Shown here one piece after another: positions 7,518 through 16,872 of a stretch of 51,904 nt of DNA; positions within the stretch are counted from its first letter, which is position 1; every line of letters starts with the position of its first letter. A program made the translations under genes and the position numbers. The notes beneath the pieces were generated by a model. The model worked only from the letters and a program-made list of their open reading frames with translations, was not told the origin of the DNA and did not search any database. The stretch covers positions 1-51,904 of the forward strand of contig CBDBDZ010000009.1 of the NCBI GenBank assembly GCA_965204215.1, given 5' to 3'. This stretch comes from CBDBDZ01 sp965204215. Lineage in GTDB: Bacteria > Pseudomonadota > Gammaproteobacteria > Pseudomonadales > GM7GCV1.

Positions 7518-8462
7518 TTAGTTTAATATTTTTGGCATTAGGCTGTTAAAGATACTTTCTATTTTGCTGGCAATCATGCCTTTGGGGGCTTCTACTTTGT
7601 AGCGTTGTTGGGCGTTTTTATGTTTTTTGAGATAACGATGGCGATGAAAGGCGTTTTCAATCGCTTGTTGCAAACCATCTGTATCCAGCGGTTTGATCAG
7701 GTATTTGAACACTTGCCCTTGGTTGATTAAATCAACTGCGGTGTGTGCGTCGATTTCATTCGTAATCGCAATGGCGATAATTTCTGGGCGTGCGCGTTTG
7801 AGCAGTCCAATCGCTTGCAGTGCCTTGTTCGCATCGTTGGACAATTCCACCAACACCAAGCCAATACTTTCTCTGGAGGCAACTGCCGCTATCGCTTGTT
7901 CAATGTTCTGGGTGGCGTAGATCATTATTTTATTATCGCCACAGAATTTGCGTATTTGATTGCGTATACCTTGCTCTTGTTCGATCATCAATATCGCATT
8001 ATTTTTATATTTCTCAGGTGTTGCTTGGCTGGTGGTGGTAGCTTGGCTGGTTACTGATTCGGGTTCATCATTAATAAGATGTTCGGAGGCAAGCGCGGCT
8101 TCGGCAACCACACTGCGCATTTCGTCATTATTCCAAGGTTTATTGATAAAACGATAAACTTCGCCGTGATTAATTGAGTCAACAATGGCGGCTTTATCCA
8201 TAAATCCGGTCAACAAAATACGCATGGTTTGCGGATATTGTTGGCTGACCGTTGCTAATAATTCATTGCCTAACATCTCGGGCATACGTTGATCGCTCAC
8301 CAGCACATCTACTTTGTGTTGAGCAAGAACTTGCAGTGCTTGTGCGCCGCTATTGGCGGTCAAGACATTGTAGTCACGTCTGAAAATTGCCTTTAGTGCG
8401 CTGGTGACACGCGGCTCATCGTCCACAAACAAGACTGTATAGTTAGTATTAAGATTGCTCAT
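7518..8462 (-). CDS. response regulator with two receiver domains
   Basis: 314 residues. Receiver 1 (about 8-128) is complete: acidic pair DDE at 15-17, phospho-acceptor in VLVSDQRMPEM, Thr in LLTGF, and Lys in INKPW. Receiver 2 (about 152-280) keeps the fold and YLIKPLD but has lost most acidic residues (MIEQEQ; LVELSND in place of the acceptor Asp), so it is probably not phosphorylated. There is no DNA-binding, HD-GYP or GGDEF output; only a short basic tail follows. It is likely a signalling relay working by protein contact. It lies 12 nt after the kinase stop. Confidence 0.88.
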   Translation of the reverse strand: MSNLNTNYTVLFVDDEPRVTSALKAIFRRDYNVLTANSGAQALQVLAQHKVDVLVSDQRMPEMLGNELLATVSQQYPQTMRILLTGFMDKAAIVDSINHGEVYRFINKPWNNDEMRSVVAEAALASEHLINDEPESVTSQATTTSQATPEKYKNNAILMIEQEQGIRNQIRKFCGDNKIMIYATQNIEQAIAAVASRESIGLVLVELSNDANKALQAIGLLKRARPEIIAIAITNEIDAHTAVDLINQGQVFKYLIKPLDTDGLQQAIENAFHRHRYLKKHKNAQQRYKVEAPKGMIASKIESIFNSLMPKILN

Positions 8463-8474
8463 ACGTTTACCAAT

Positions 8475-10211
8475 TTATTGCTCGTCAATGGGCAGTGTGA
8501 TACTGATTTTAGTGCCTTTGTCGAGGGTTGAATCGACCGTTATTTTGCCTTGATGCGCTTCGATTATTTTATACGCAATCGACATTCCCAAGCCAGTGCC
8601 ACGCCCAATCTCTTTGGTGGTGAAAAAAGGATCAAACATTTTCTGCTGAGTGGTCTCGTCCATGCCTGTGCCTTGGTCAGTAAAACTGATTTCTATATTC
8701 CCATTAACCGCTTGCGCGGTGATAAGCAACTGCCCACCATTAGCGGACATTGCCTGACAAGCATTGGTGATGACATTCAAAAACAATTGATTGAGCTTGG
8801 AGGGCATACATGCAATGGGCGGCAGTTCGGCGAGCTTTTTGATAACTTCGACATTGTTTTCACGAATATGGTTTCTAGCAATCGTCAACGAGCTATCAAT
8901 GCAATGCTCAAGATTAACTTTCTCTGTTTGCTGACGATCTAGGCGGGCGAAGTCTTTAAGGCTGTTGACCAGTTTGGAGATTTCCACCAAGCCAAACGCG
9001 CCGTCTTTGAGTAGCTGCGCACTCTCATCAGCAACGACATCTGCATCTACACGTTGAAACGTTTTTAACGTTTTGACCAAGCGTCGTTTCAGCTCGGCAG
9101 AATCAGGCGGCGTTGCTTGCAGTATTGCCAACATCTCACCCAGCTCTTTAATCAGCAGATGCAAATCCTCTAGGTTGAGCGATAACGTATCCACATTGCT
9201 GGTGACGTAACCTAGGGGGGTGTTAATTTCGTGAGCGACCCCAGCCACCATTTGCCCGAGTGATGCCATTTTCTCAGATTGAATAAGCTGCTCTTGCGAC
9301 TCTTGTAGTTCAGCATAAGCACTGCTGATTTCTGCGGTGCGGTCAGCCACTTGTTGCTCTAAAAATAAGACGTTTTTTCTAATCTGATAGGCAAACAACA
9401 ACAAGGCCGCCAACAAGGCTAAACCATAAATAATCAGGCTGTTGCGAAACTGTTTAGAGTCCTCAATCGCTTGGTTATGGTAGAGCGTGTACTCGTCTTC
9501 AACCGCATCTAGCAACACACTGGTTTGTTGTTCTTCTAAGGTTTTAAACAGCCGCGTGACCTCTGCATACTTAGAAAAAACAGTCTGGGTGCTTGTCTGA
9601 TACTCCGTTAAGGTTGCCGCTATTGGCTCTGGTAATTGACGTTTGATTTGCTCCAATGCGCTCTGCGATGCTGAATCTTGCCAAGCAGGTTGTTCAATAT
9701 TTTCGCCAGTCACTAGCTGATAAATAGCGAGGTTGGCGGTCACTAAAAACGAGTTAATAATGCTGGCATATTCACCCAAATTAGCTGCTTGCAATTGTTT
9801 GGTCAGCGCGCTTACATCCGCTAAACTAGTAGAGACAAGGCTGTTGTCGGCAATATAAGCGTCTAATAATGCTTCACGCTCGGTAAATTGCTCTTCAAAA
9901 TCGGTGGTCGCTTGGCTTAGCCCTGGGCTGGCTTCAATTTCTTCAAACAGCGCATCAAAACGTAAATTATCAAACTCCTCGGATAATTCATAATAACTGT
10001 CCGTCAACACGGTGTGATCAAATTCACGACTAACGCGGGATTGGTTGAGCTGCAAAGCAAACGTTTTATCCAGACTTTGCAGGTTGCGTATTGATTCGGT
10101 GGTTTGCAAGAATACCGTTTGATCAAGCTGTTGATCTTGCGTGACCAGACGAACGCTCAGCAACACGCCGACCAAAATCAATACAAATAAAATAATGGAG
10201 TAGACTTTCAT
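8475..10211 (-). CDS. membrane sensor histidine kinase
   Basis: 578 residues. TM1 (about 4-24) and TM2 (about 261-282) flank a helical periplasmic sensor of about 235 residues of the DAHL type. A coiled coil (295-325) leads to the H-box GVAHEINTPLGYV with the phospho-acceptor His, a long DHp segment, and a full HATPase domain: N-box NVITNACQAM, G1 DQGTGMD, F-box FDPFFTTK, G2 GTGLGMSIA. It is expected to phosphorylate the receiver encoded 12 nt downstream. The ligand is unknown. The gene starts the three-gene operon with the regulator and the YHS protein. Confidence 0.93.
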   Translation of the reverse strand: MKVYSIILFVLILVGVLLSVRLVTQDQQLDQTVFLQTTESIRNLQSLDKTFALQLNQSRVSREFDHTVLTDSYYELSEEFDNLRFDALFEEIEASPGLSQATTDFEEQFTEREALLDAYIADNSLVSTSLADVSALTKQLQAANLGEYASIINSFLVTANLAIYQLVTGENIEQPAWQDSASQSALEQIKRQLPEPIAATLTEYQTSTQTVFSKYAEVTRLFKTLEEQQTSVLLDAVEDEYTLYHNQAIEDSKQFRNSLIIYGLALLAALLLFAYQIRKNVLFLEQQVADRTAEISSAYAELQESQEQLIQSEKMASLGQMVAGVAHEINTPLGYVTSNVDTLSLNLEDLHLLIKELGEMLAILQATPPDSAELKRRLVKTLKTFQRVDADVVADESAQLLKDGAFGLVEISKLVNSLKDFARLDRQQTEKVNLEHCIDSSLTIARNHIRENNVEVIKKLAELPPIACMPSKLNQLFLNVITNACQAMSANGGQLLITAQAVNGNIEISFTDQGTGMDETTQQKMFDPFFTTKEIGRGTGLGMSIAYKIIEAHQGKITVDSTLDKGTKISITLPIDEQ

Positions 10212-10624
10212 AAATGATTGCTCAACATATTATACATCTTACCGAATTTGTAACATTGGCTTTTGCTCACACCACCAATGACATTACTTTAAATTGTGGC
10301 TTAGAACTGGATTGTCGTACAAATAATTTGTTATTTATACGACATTGTACTACGAGTCTATCGAATAATGACTTCTTCTAGCACAAAAGCGGCATTTATC
10401 CTAATCAACCTAATGATTTGACAAGCTCATTGACTAGTTAATGGAATTGACTGCTAGAAAGACCTGCAAGGTCGCATAAATATGACACGGGTATTAAAGT
10501 CTAATCAACATCCATGTGCTGTATTTTCCCTATTCTTTTCAATATCTTTGCAATCGCATAATCGAAAAGGAGTGAGGATATTTGCGATAAGCCACAGCAT
10601 CGCACTCTGTCGTTGGTGAAATCC
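10212..10624. other. 413-nt intergenic region with one hairpin
   Basis: I see no gene. The only clear structure is an inverted repeat at 10314-10343: GTCGTACAAATAA and TTATTTATACGAC, 12 of 13 positions paired, with loop TTTG. It has no T-tail, so it could be an operator or RNA hairpin near the promoter of the kinase operon. The rest, up to the PAPS-reductase-like stop, is unremarkable. Confidence 0.5.
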
Positions 10625-11287
10625 TTATTGGCGTAGCATCAAGCCACATTCGCGGTGTTCTTCGCCTTTGGTGGGGTCAAAATAGTCGTGATTATCAGGC
10701 AGATTATGTTGCGTAATGTAGGCTTGTACGTCCTGCTCGCTAAGGTGAAACATCGGCGCAATACGTATCGTGCCATGACTGCCTGTGGTGAAAATATCGA
10801 GGTTTTGCCGATAGTTGTTTTGCTCGCGGCGAATGCCGTTCAACCAAATATCGGGTTGAATTTCTGTCATCGCTCGATCAAAAGGTTCGAGTTTAACGAT
10901 TTCTGAAAAAACATCGTGTTCCATGCTGCCAACTGCAGGAATCGCCCCATGCACCGCTTGATAATGCGCTACCGACATACGCGGCGAGTAGACCTGTAGA
11001 TTAAGTTTAAGCGTTGCCACCACGTTTTCTATGTGGCGATAGGTGGCTGGGGTGTTGAATCCATGGTCTACCCAGATAACGGGAATATCGGGAATAGGTT
11101 GCGTGACTAAGTGCAAAAACGCCACCGCCAGTGGTCTGAAATTAGTGAACACGGCGGGGTTTTGCGCGTTCTCAATGGTGTAGCGCATAATGTCGCTGGG
11201 CTTGGCATCTTTGAATTGTTGATTCAGCGCAGGCAAATCTACCTGTTGATTAAAACCGCGATGCACTTCTTTTTTAACTAAATTCAT
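10625..11287 (-). CDS. phosphoadenosine phosphosulfate reductase family protein
   Basis: 220 residues, slightly shorter than CysH (about 240). Family features: IPVIWVDHGFNTPATYRHIE (the 'DTG-x-F-x-TY' strand), WLNGIRREQN (R-R motif), IRIAPMFHLSEQDVQAYI, HDYFDP, and a C-terminal ECGLM, close to the ECGLH signature with the catalytic Cys. The extra Cys pairs of APS reductases are absent, so a PAPS-type enzyme using thioredoxin is expected. The usual SFGAQ-like nucleotide loop is replaced by TNFRPLAVA, so substrate may differ. It stands alone; no other sulfate assimilation genes are nearby. Confidence 0.82.
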   Translation of the reverse strand: MNLVKKEVHRGFNQQVDLPALNQQFKDAKPSDIMRYTIENAQNPAVFTNFRPLAVAFLHLVTQPIPDIPVIWVDHGFNTPATYRHIENVVATLKLNLQVYSPRMSVAHYQAVHGAIPAVGSMEHDVFSEIVKLEPFDRAMTEIQPDIWLNGIRREQNNYRQNLDIFTTGSHGTIRIAPMFHLSEQDVQAYITQHNLPDNHDYFDPTKGEEHRECGLMLRQ

Positions 11288-11410
11288 ACTCAGATTACCT
11301 CACTAATGGACTTACTGCTTAGTCAATAATTGAGCTGATTATAAATAAAGTCTTATATAAAAAAAAAGAATAAAAATTTATCTAGTTAGATGATTTAGTT
11401 TTAAAAAATA

Positions 11411-12616
11411 TCAGTCGAGCTGCGTATCTGCGCTGATGGTTTGGCAGATAAACGTGGTGGGAATGCCCAAGCCTATTGCCACTGCGTCCAATTCCTTGCG
11501 TTCAGCCTCGGTGACTTCGCCGTTATCGGCACGCGCTATCACGCATAAATCATGCAGCACTTGCATGGCTTGGGTTTCGGTGGCTTTGTCTTTTACTTCG
11601 GCAATGCGATTGGCTAAGGTTTGTTTGATTTTATTGATATCTAATTTGTCGTTGAACGAGTATTTGCCAAAAAACTGTTCAAATACTTCTAGCTCTTTAG
11701 CCGATATGCCTGCGCTGGCATCGGCAATTGTAATCAAACCAGCAAACAGCAAGCGCCGCATTGTTTCGGCGGTGTCGGTTTTGGCTTCTAGGTAGCTCGG
11801 CTCCATCAAACTTAACACCGCTTGCACGCCCATTTCCATATCAACCGCGCTGGTGTCACCGCTGTATAATACCGATTGTTCAAACAATTTTAGAGCTTTG
11901 ACTCGCAACGGGCTAAAAGGATGGGTAGCAAACCAATCCGATTGCGGTGCGCCCTGCCCCGGCTCTTGAGAAACATTTTCCATGTCGTTCACTTGCGCCA
12001 CAAAGTCATCTAAACTAAATGCCACTACTTTGCTGGTTAACCCTGAAGAGAGTTTGAACAAAGCACGTGCCACCGCGTCCATGTCTTGCGCGCAATGTGC
12101 GCCCGCTCGATCGGCGGAAATTTCAGCGTACCGCGACCATGCAAACAGCTCTAAGGCAAGCTGTGGATCGGGGCGTGTTTCACTGCGCAATAAGTAACCA
12201 ATCGGCAAGGCGTGGTGATCGTACACGTGATGCCCTAGCTCGTGTCCCATCACAAATTTAAGTTCGCGGGAATTAAAGCCTTCTAGCAAGCTCGATGAAA
12301 ACATCACATATAAGCGTTCGTTTTCGGGTTTGAAACACGCGGCATTGAAGTGCGGACTGGAATAAACATACAATTCTAAAGGCAGTTCTACGCCAAGTTT
12401 TTCAGTACATTCGGCCGCCATGTTCGCAATCTCAGGTGCCATTGCGCGGGTCAAACGCACCGAAGTGGAAAGCAGGTTGCGGCGAATCGTGTTCGGGCCT
12501 TGCGCCTCGTGTCGGGCAATTTGCTCGTTAATGCGCTGTACGTCGCGATGTTGTATCAACTTGTTATACAGAGCTAAATCATTCTTACAACGGATTGCAT
12601 TGGCTTGATTGGTCAT
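11411..12616 (-). CDS. M48 family metallopeptidase with C-terminal TerB-like domain
   Basis: 401 residues. The zinc site HELGHHVYDHH (HExxH) sits in the first half, with a downstream EISADRAG segment giving the third ligand (ExxxDR). No transmembrane helices are evident, unlike HtpX. The last 130 or so residues (LLFAGLITIADASAGISAKE... and DLCVIARADNGEVTEAERKEL) are helical with acidic metal-binding-like loops, resembling a TerB/tellurite-resistance-like domain. This fusion is known in cytoplasmic M48 peptidases of uncertain substrate. It lies 36 nt upstream of the hydrolase stop region on the same strand. Confidence 0.87.
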   Translation of the reverse strand: MTNQANAIRCKNDLALYNKLIQHRDVQRINEQIARHEAQGPNTIRRNLLSTSVRLTRAMAPEIANMAAECTEKLGVELPLELYVYSSPHFNAACFKPENERLYVMFSSSLLEGFNSRELKFVMGHELGHHVYDHHALPIGYLLRSETRPDPQLALELFAWSRYAEISADRAGAHCAQDMDAVARALFKLSSGLTSKVVAFSLDDFVAQVNDMENVSQEPGQGAPQSDWFATHPFSPLRVKALKLFEQSVLYSGDTSAVDMEMGVQAVLSLMEPSYLEAKTDTAETMRRLLFAGLITIADASAGISAKELEVFEQFFGKYSFNDKLDINKIKQTLANRIAEVKDKATETQAMQVLHDLCVIARADNGEVTEAERKELDAVAIGLGIPTTFICQTISADTQLD

Positions 12617-12652
12617 AGTATCGCTTGAGTCTCGTTAATCGAATAATACAAC

Positions 12653-13474
12653 TTAAAGTGTCTCGGCAATAAAGGCGACAATCGCTTTGCGTGCGATGAC
12701 CGCTTCACGGCTCAGCCCGTCAATGCAATTGTGACGTAAGTGCTTGAATAACTTAATATTAACATGGTTGGCAAAGCTGTTTTTCTGCGGCGCAAGGGCA
12801 ATCGAGTCATCTTGTGAATGCAATAGTAAAACGGGACATTCAAGTGCATCAACGACTTTTTCTGCCTCCAAACCGGTGCGATACACCTGCGATGAGGTGC
12901 TTAATGGAATACGCCCCTTGTACATTAAATCGTCGTTGGCAATCGCCTGCTGAACGGTTTGATCGGGTGAAATGGCTTTGATGTTCATTTCGTGAATCGT
13001 CACAAAAGCACTGAGCGGTGGCGCATAGCGGTGCAAAAAGCGCGAAATAGGCGCGATAACCGTGTTCAAGCGTAGCTGCCAACGTGGTACGTTGTGACCC
13101 ACATCAAAGGCGGTGCTAATGCCAATCAAACCCACGACTTGCGGCGCAAAGGTCGCATCATTATGCAATTCGTTGGCGGCCAGTGTCATTAGACTGCCAC
13201 CGAAAGAATAGCCCATCAACACCACCTGCTCGGCTTGCCCTGCGCGGTGGTGAATTTCTTGCACAATATCGCTAACAATGCGTTGATAATTGGGCACCAT
13301 ACATTGCTCGGTAGCCGCCTCTGCACCATGCCCCGGCAACTCCAACGACACCAAGCTGACACTTAAATTTCTAACAATATGTCGCAACGCAGCTTGTTGC
13401 GCCAAACCATGCCCACGCAGCCCGTGCAGATAAAACACCACCGTCTTTTTAACATTAATTTCAAAGGCTTTCAT
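12653..13474 (-). CDS. alpha/beta hydrolase
   Basis: 273 residues. The alpha/beta fold is marked by VFYLHGLRGHG (oxyanion strand-turn), LELPGHGAEA, the nucleophile elbow GYSFG (Ser in GxSxG), LLLHSQDDSIA (acid residue) and LRHNCIDGL (His). The substrate cannot be read; monoacylglycerol-lipase-like or serine-aminopeptidase-like hydrolases have this layout. It is on the same strand as the M48 peptidase and the ABC-F gene, with short gaps on both sides. Confidence 0.85.
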   Translation of the reverse strand: MKAFEINVKKTVVFYLHGLRGHGLAQQAALRHIVRNLSVSLVSLELPGHGAEAATEQCMVPNYQRIVSDIVQEIHHRAGQAEQVVLMGYSFGGSLMTLAANELHNDATFAPQVVGLIGISTAFDVGHNVPRWQLRLNTVIAPISRFLHRYAPPLSAFVTIHEMNIKAISPDQTVQQAIANDDLMYKGRIPLSTSSQVYRTGLEAEKVVDALECPVLLLHSQDDSIALAPQKNSFANHVNIKLFKHLRHNCIDGLSREAVIARKAIVAFIAETL

Positions 13475-13506
13475 AAAGTCTAGTGACCTTGCTAGGCGAG
13501 TTCCAA

Positions 13507-15102
13507 TTACGCCACTTGCGCATCTTTGTGGCGTAAATATTCATCATAGCTACCGACAAAATGGCTTATTTGTTGGTTTTCTATTTCAAATAATTGTGTC
13601 GCTAGGCTGTTAACAAACTCGCGATCGTGACTGACAAAAATCAAAGTACCAGCATAATTGGCTAATGCCAGATTAAGTGATTCAATGGACTCCATATCAA
13701 GGTGATTAGTTGGCTCATCCATAATAATCACATTAGGGCGTTGCATCATAATTTTGCCAAACAACATGCGCCCTTTTTCACCGCCCGACAACACCTTGAC
13801 TTTTTTCTTTATATCGTCTTTTGAGAATAATAACTGCCCTAATACGCCGCGCACAAATTGCTCGTCTTCGCCGTCTTTGCGCCATTGATACATCCAATCA
13901 TAAACGGTGCTGTCTACCTCAAAATCATCCGCGTGGTCTTGCGCATAATAGGCAATTTCAACATTTTCAGACCATTTAATGGTGCCGCCGGTGGTCGCTA
14001 CTTCGCCGATTAAATTACGCAGCATTGACGTTTTGCCCACGCCGTTTTGACCAATAATCGCCAGCCGTTCACCCACTTCTAAATTGAAGGTGTGATTACG
14101 GTACAACGGCTCATCGTATGCCATGCTTAATTCGTTTACTTCCAGCGCGTTGCGGAATAATTTTTTATCTTGCTTGAAGCGGATAAATGGATTGACTCGG
14201 CTTGACGGTTTGACCTCATCGAGTTTTATTTTATCCAACTGCTTTTGTCGCGAGGTGGCTTGCTTTGCCTTAGAAGCATTGGCGGAAAAACGACTCACAA
14301 AGGTTTGTAGTTCGGCAATCTGCGCTTTCTTTTTGGCGTTTTCGGCATACAATCGCTCGCGTGCCATCTCGGCGGCGGTCATGTATTCATCGTAATTGCC
14401 TGGGAATAATTTAATATCACCGTAATCCAAATCCGCCATGTGAGTACACACGGTATTGAGAAAATGCCGGTCGTGCGAAATGATAATCATGGTGCTGCGC
14501 CGCTCTTGCAGCACTTTTTCAAGCCAACGAATGGTGTGAATATCCAAGTTGTTGGTGGGTTCGTCCAATAACAAAATATCAGGATCAGAAAACAATGCTT
14601 GGGCGAGTAATACCCGCAGCTTTAAGCCCGGCGCGACTTTGCTCATTGCTTGTGAATGCAATTCGATTGGAATACCCACGCCCATCAGTAACTCGCCTGC
14701 GCGTGATTCGGCGGTATAACCATCCATTTCAGCAAACTCCATTTCCAAATCGCCCACGCGCATACCCTGTTCTTCGCTCATTTCTGGCAAAGCATAAATA
14801 TGTTCGCGCTCTTGTTTGACCTCCCACAATTGCGCATAGCCCATGATAACCACGTCCACCACATTAAATTGCTCGTAGGCAAATTGGTCTTGATTGAGCT
14901 TGCCAATACGTTCATTGGGGGTGATGGTGACATTGCCATTGGTGGGCGTTAGGCTACCTGTGAGAATTTTCATAAAGGTAGACTTGCCACTGCCGTTGGC
15001 ACCAATCAACCCGTAACGATGACCATCGCCAAAGGTAACAGAAATGTCTTCAAACAATGGCTTATCGCCAAATTGCATGGTGATGTTTGCGGTTGAAATC
15101 AT
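13507..15102 (-). CDS. ybiT: ABC-F family ATPase, YbiT type
   Basis: 531 residues, matching E. coli YbiT (530) almost motif by motif. There are two ABC domains without membrane segments. Domain 1 has GANGSGKST and LLLDEPTNNLDI; domain 2 has GQNGVGKTS, LSGGEKGRM and IMDEPTNHLDM. The linker ARERLYAENAKKKAQI and the SRFSANASKAKQATSR basic region are diagnostic for the YbiT subgroup. ABC-F proteins bind the ribosomal E site and relieve stalling; the exact role of YbiT is less defined. No membrane partner is nearby, as expected. Confidence 0.93.
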   Translation of the reverse strand: MISTANITMQFGDKPLFEDISVTFGDGHRYGLIGANGSGKSTFMKILTGSLTPTNGNVTITPNERIGKLNQDQFAYEQFNVVDVVIMGYAQLWEVKQEREHIYALPEMSEEQGMRVGDLEMEFAEMDGYTAESRAGELLMGVGIPIELHSQAMSKVAPGLKLRVLLAQALFSDPDILLLDEPTNNLDIHTIRWLEKVLQERRSTMIIISHDRHFLNTVCTHMADLDYGDIKLFPGNYDEYMTAAEMARERLYAENAKKKAQIAELQTFVSRFSANASKAKQATSRQKQLDKIKLDEVKPSSRVNPFIRFKQDKKLFRNALEVNELSMAYDEPLYRNHTFNLEVGERLAIIGQNGVGKTSMLRNLIGEVATTGGTIKWSENVEIAYYAQDHADDFEVDSTVYDWMYQWRKDGEDEQFVRGVLGQLLFSKDDIKKKVKVLSGGEKGRMLFGKIMMQRPNVIIMDEPTNHLDMESIESLNLALANYAGTLIFVSHDREFVNSLATQLFEIENQQISHFVGSYDEYLRHKDAQVA

Positions 15103-15228
15103 GGTATCAAAATGAATGGTTAAATTTTCGCGCTAGTGTACTGATTTGTGCGGCGTTGAGCAAAGACAAAGCAATAAAAAATGCCGTTGTGCCTACGCCA
15201 ATATCAACGCGAATGATTTAACCGCCAA

Positions 15229-16251
15229 TTAATAAGTCAACTGAAAACGTACCCGCAATTCATCACCATCATCACCGTTTAAATCATCTTCTCCATCGGT
15301 GTAATTAATGCCAAAACGCACATTCTTATGCGCATACCAGTTCAACCCAATGGTGTAAGACTGAGCGCTAGTGGTGCCTAATTCAATATCACTGAAATTG
15401 CCATCTCCGTCTTCATAACGCGCCACCACCTCCCACGCACCTATTTTACCAGCGGGCTTAACGCGCTTGAACTTGCCGCCTTTATAGGGACGCGTTTCGC
15501 CAGTTAAAACATAACCCGCTTGCACGTAAAAACCATCAACGTCGGTGTTGTCAATTGTGCCATCGCTATACTCTGCTTGTACATGAAATGCCCCAACCAC
15601 GGCGGCGGCTTCCAAACCAAAAGCATCGCGAGCATCTGTATCTTGATACGCCAAACCTAGGTGTACAACCGAATTATCGGTTTTCACTGGCGCCCATGCA
15701 ATACGCGCGGCATAACCGAACTCCTCATCGCTACCGCCGTCTACCTCGGTGGTGAACAACCCCACCCCATAGTGAATATTATTAGCAAAATCACCATGTA
15801 GTTTGACACCTTCGGTGCGCTCAATCGCAAACAATTCGGTTGACGCTGAGCGTTCTAATACGCTGATATCTTTAGATGAATTGGCATCATCCAAGCCAAA
15901 CGGCTGTTTTTGATTACCAATCGTCAGATGTGCGCCTTTGCCCCAACCCGTGTAACGCAAATACAAATCTTCTGCACCGCTACCGTCGATATTAAATTGC
16001 GCTTTGAATTTCCAATCTCTAGCGATATTGCCTTTAACAAAAATTCGACCACGACGTAAATCGAATTGATCTTCGTCCACCACGCCATTTAACTCTGCAC
16101 GATTGTAGTCATACATAATGCGCCCACCGAGTTGAAATTGGTAATCGTCCGACGATACTTTCAAACCGCCTTGAGTAGACACGATGACTTGCGCCTGCAC
16201 ACTGATTGACAACAATGCAACCACGCTGGCTGCCATTAATTTCATATTCAT
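15229..16251 (-). CDS. OprP/OprO-like outer membrane porin
   Basis: 340 residues. Signal peptide 1-20 ends at VQA. The mature part is a 16-stranded-porin type sequence with alternating aromatic and polar residues. It shows family marks of phosphate-selective porins O and P: FQLGGRIMYDYN, FDLRRGRIFVKGNIARDWKFKAQFN near the N-terminus, GNQKQPFGLDD, and a C-terminal strand ending in LRVRFQLTY with terminal Tyr. The family name does not prove phosphate specificity. The gene is monocistronic, with a 146-nt region before the lipoprotein gene stop. Confidence 0.87.
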   Translation of the reverse strand: MNMKLMAASVVALLSISVQAQVIVSTQGGLKVSSDDYQFQLGGRIMYDYNRAELNGVVDEDQFDLRRGRIFVKGNIARDWKFKAQFNIDGSGAEDLYLRYTGWGKGAHLTIGNQKQPFGLDDANSSKDISVLERSASTELFAIERTEGVKLHGDFANNIHYGVGLFTTEVDGGSDEEFGYAARIAWAPVKTDNSVVHLGLAYQDTDARDAFGLEAAAVVGAFHVQAEYSDGTIDNTDVDGFYVQAGYVLTGETRPYKGGKFKRVKPAGKIGAWEVVARYEDGDGNFSDIELGTTSAQSYTIGLNWYAHKNVRFGINYTDGEDDLNGDDGDELRVRFQLTY

Positions 16252-16397
16252 TTAACTCAACCTCTCTTTTTAGTTAGCCCACTGACTTTAGTGAACAACC
16301 GTATTCTGGTGAGGTTAAGTTACAAGAGTATGACAATTAAGTGTGCAAATTAAGCCCTGCTTGGTTGACGCTACTGACTTTTTACCACTGACTTTTA

Positions 16398-16637
16398 CTA
16401 TTGGCTTTGATTACTGACTTTTTTAGGTGCTTCTTTTTGCCATTTATCGTAAGAAATGGTTTCATCAGGATTGGTTTCTAAGGGCAATTCAGCACCGCTG
16501 CCAATCGTCGGTGGACGGGTAATATCCTGCCCGACTTCATTGCTAGGGGCGTTTTTCTTACCACCAATACCCAAAGTGCCACAAGCGCTTAGCGTGAGTG
16601 CCACGCATAAGCTGAGAATGAATTGATTGTTTATCAT
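16398..16637 (-). CDS. small lipoprotein
   Basis: 79 residues. A lipoprotein signal peptide runs to the lipobox LSAC with Cys19. The remaining 60 residues are low-complexity, rich in Gly, Pro and Lys, without domain. Asp is not at position +2 (Gly-Thr follows Cys), so outer-membrane sorting is likely. Function unknown. Confidence 0.8.
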   Translation of the reverse strand: MINNQFILSLCVALTLSACGTLGIGGKKNAPSNEVGQDITRPPTIGSGAELPLETNPDETISYDKWQKEAPKKVSNQSQ

Positions 16638-16872
16638 GTGTTCTATCTAAGTTATTAATGCGTTATTAACGAATTCATCAAACAGTGCTTACGCATAAGC
16701 TCAATTATAGATTTAGCGAATAATTATTTTTTAAATTTAATTATCCGAGCGCCCCATTATAAAGTGTTTCTTGACTATTTCGCCAGTATCTGCCCGTCAT
16801 CGCGCACTTTGTACAAGAATTTCTGCACGAATCACGCTAAAATCAACTAAATACCTAACTTAATTAATTGAT

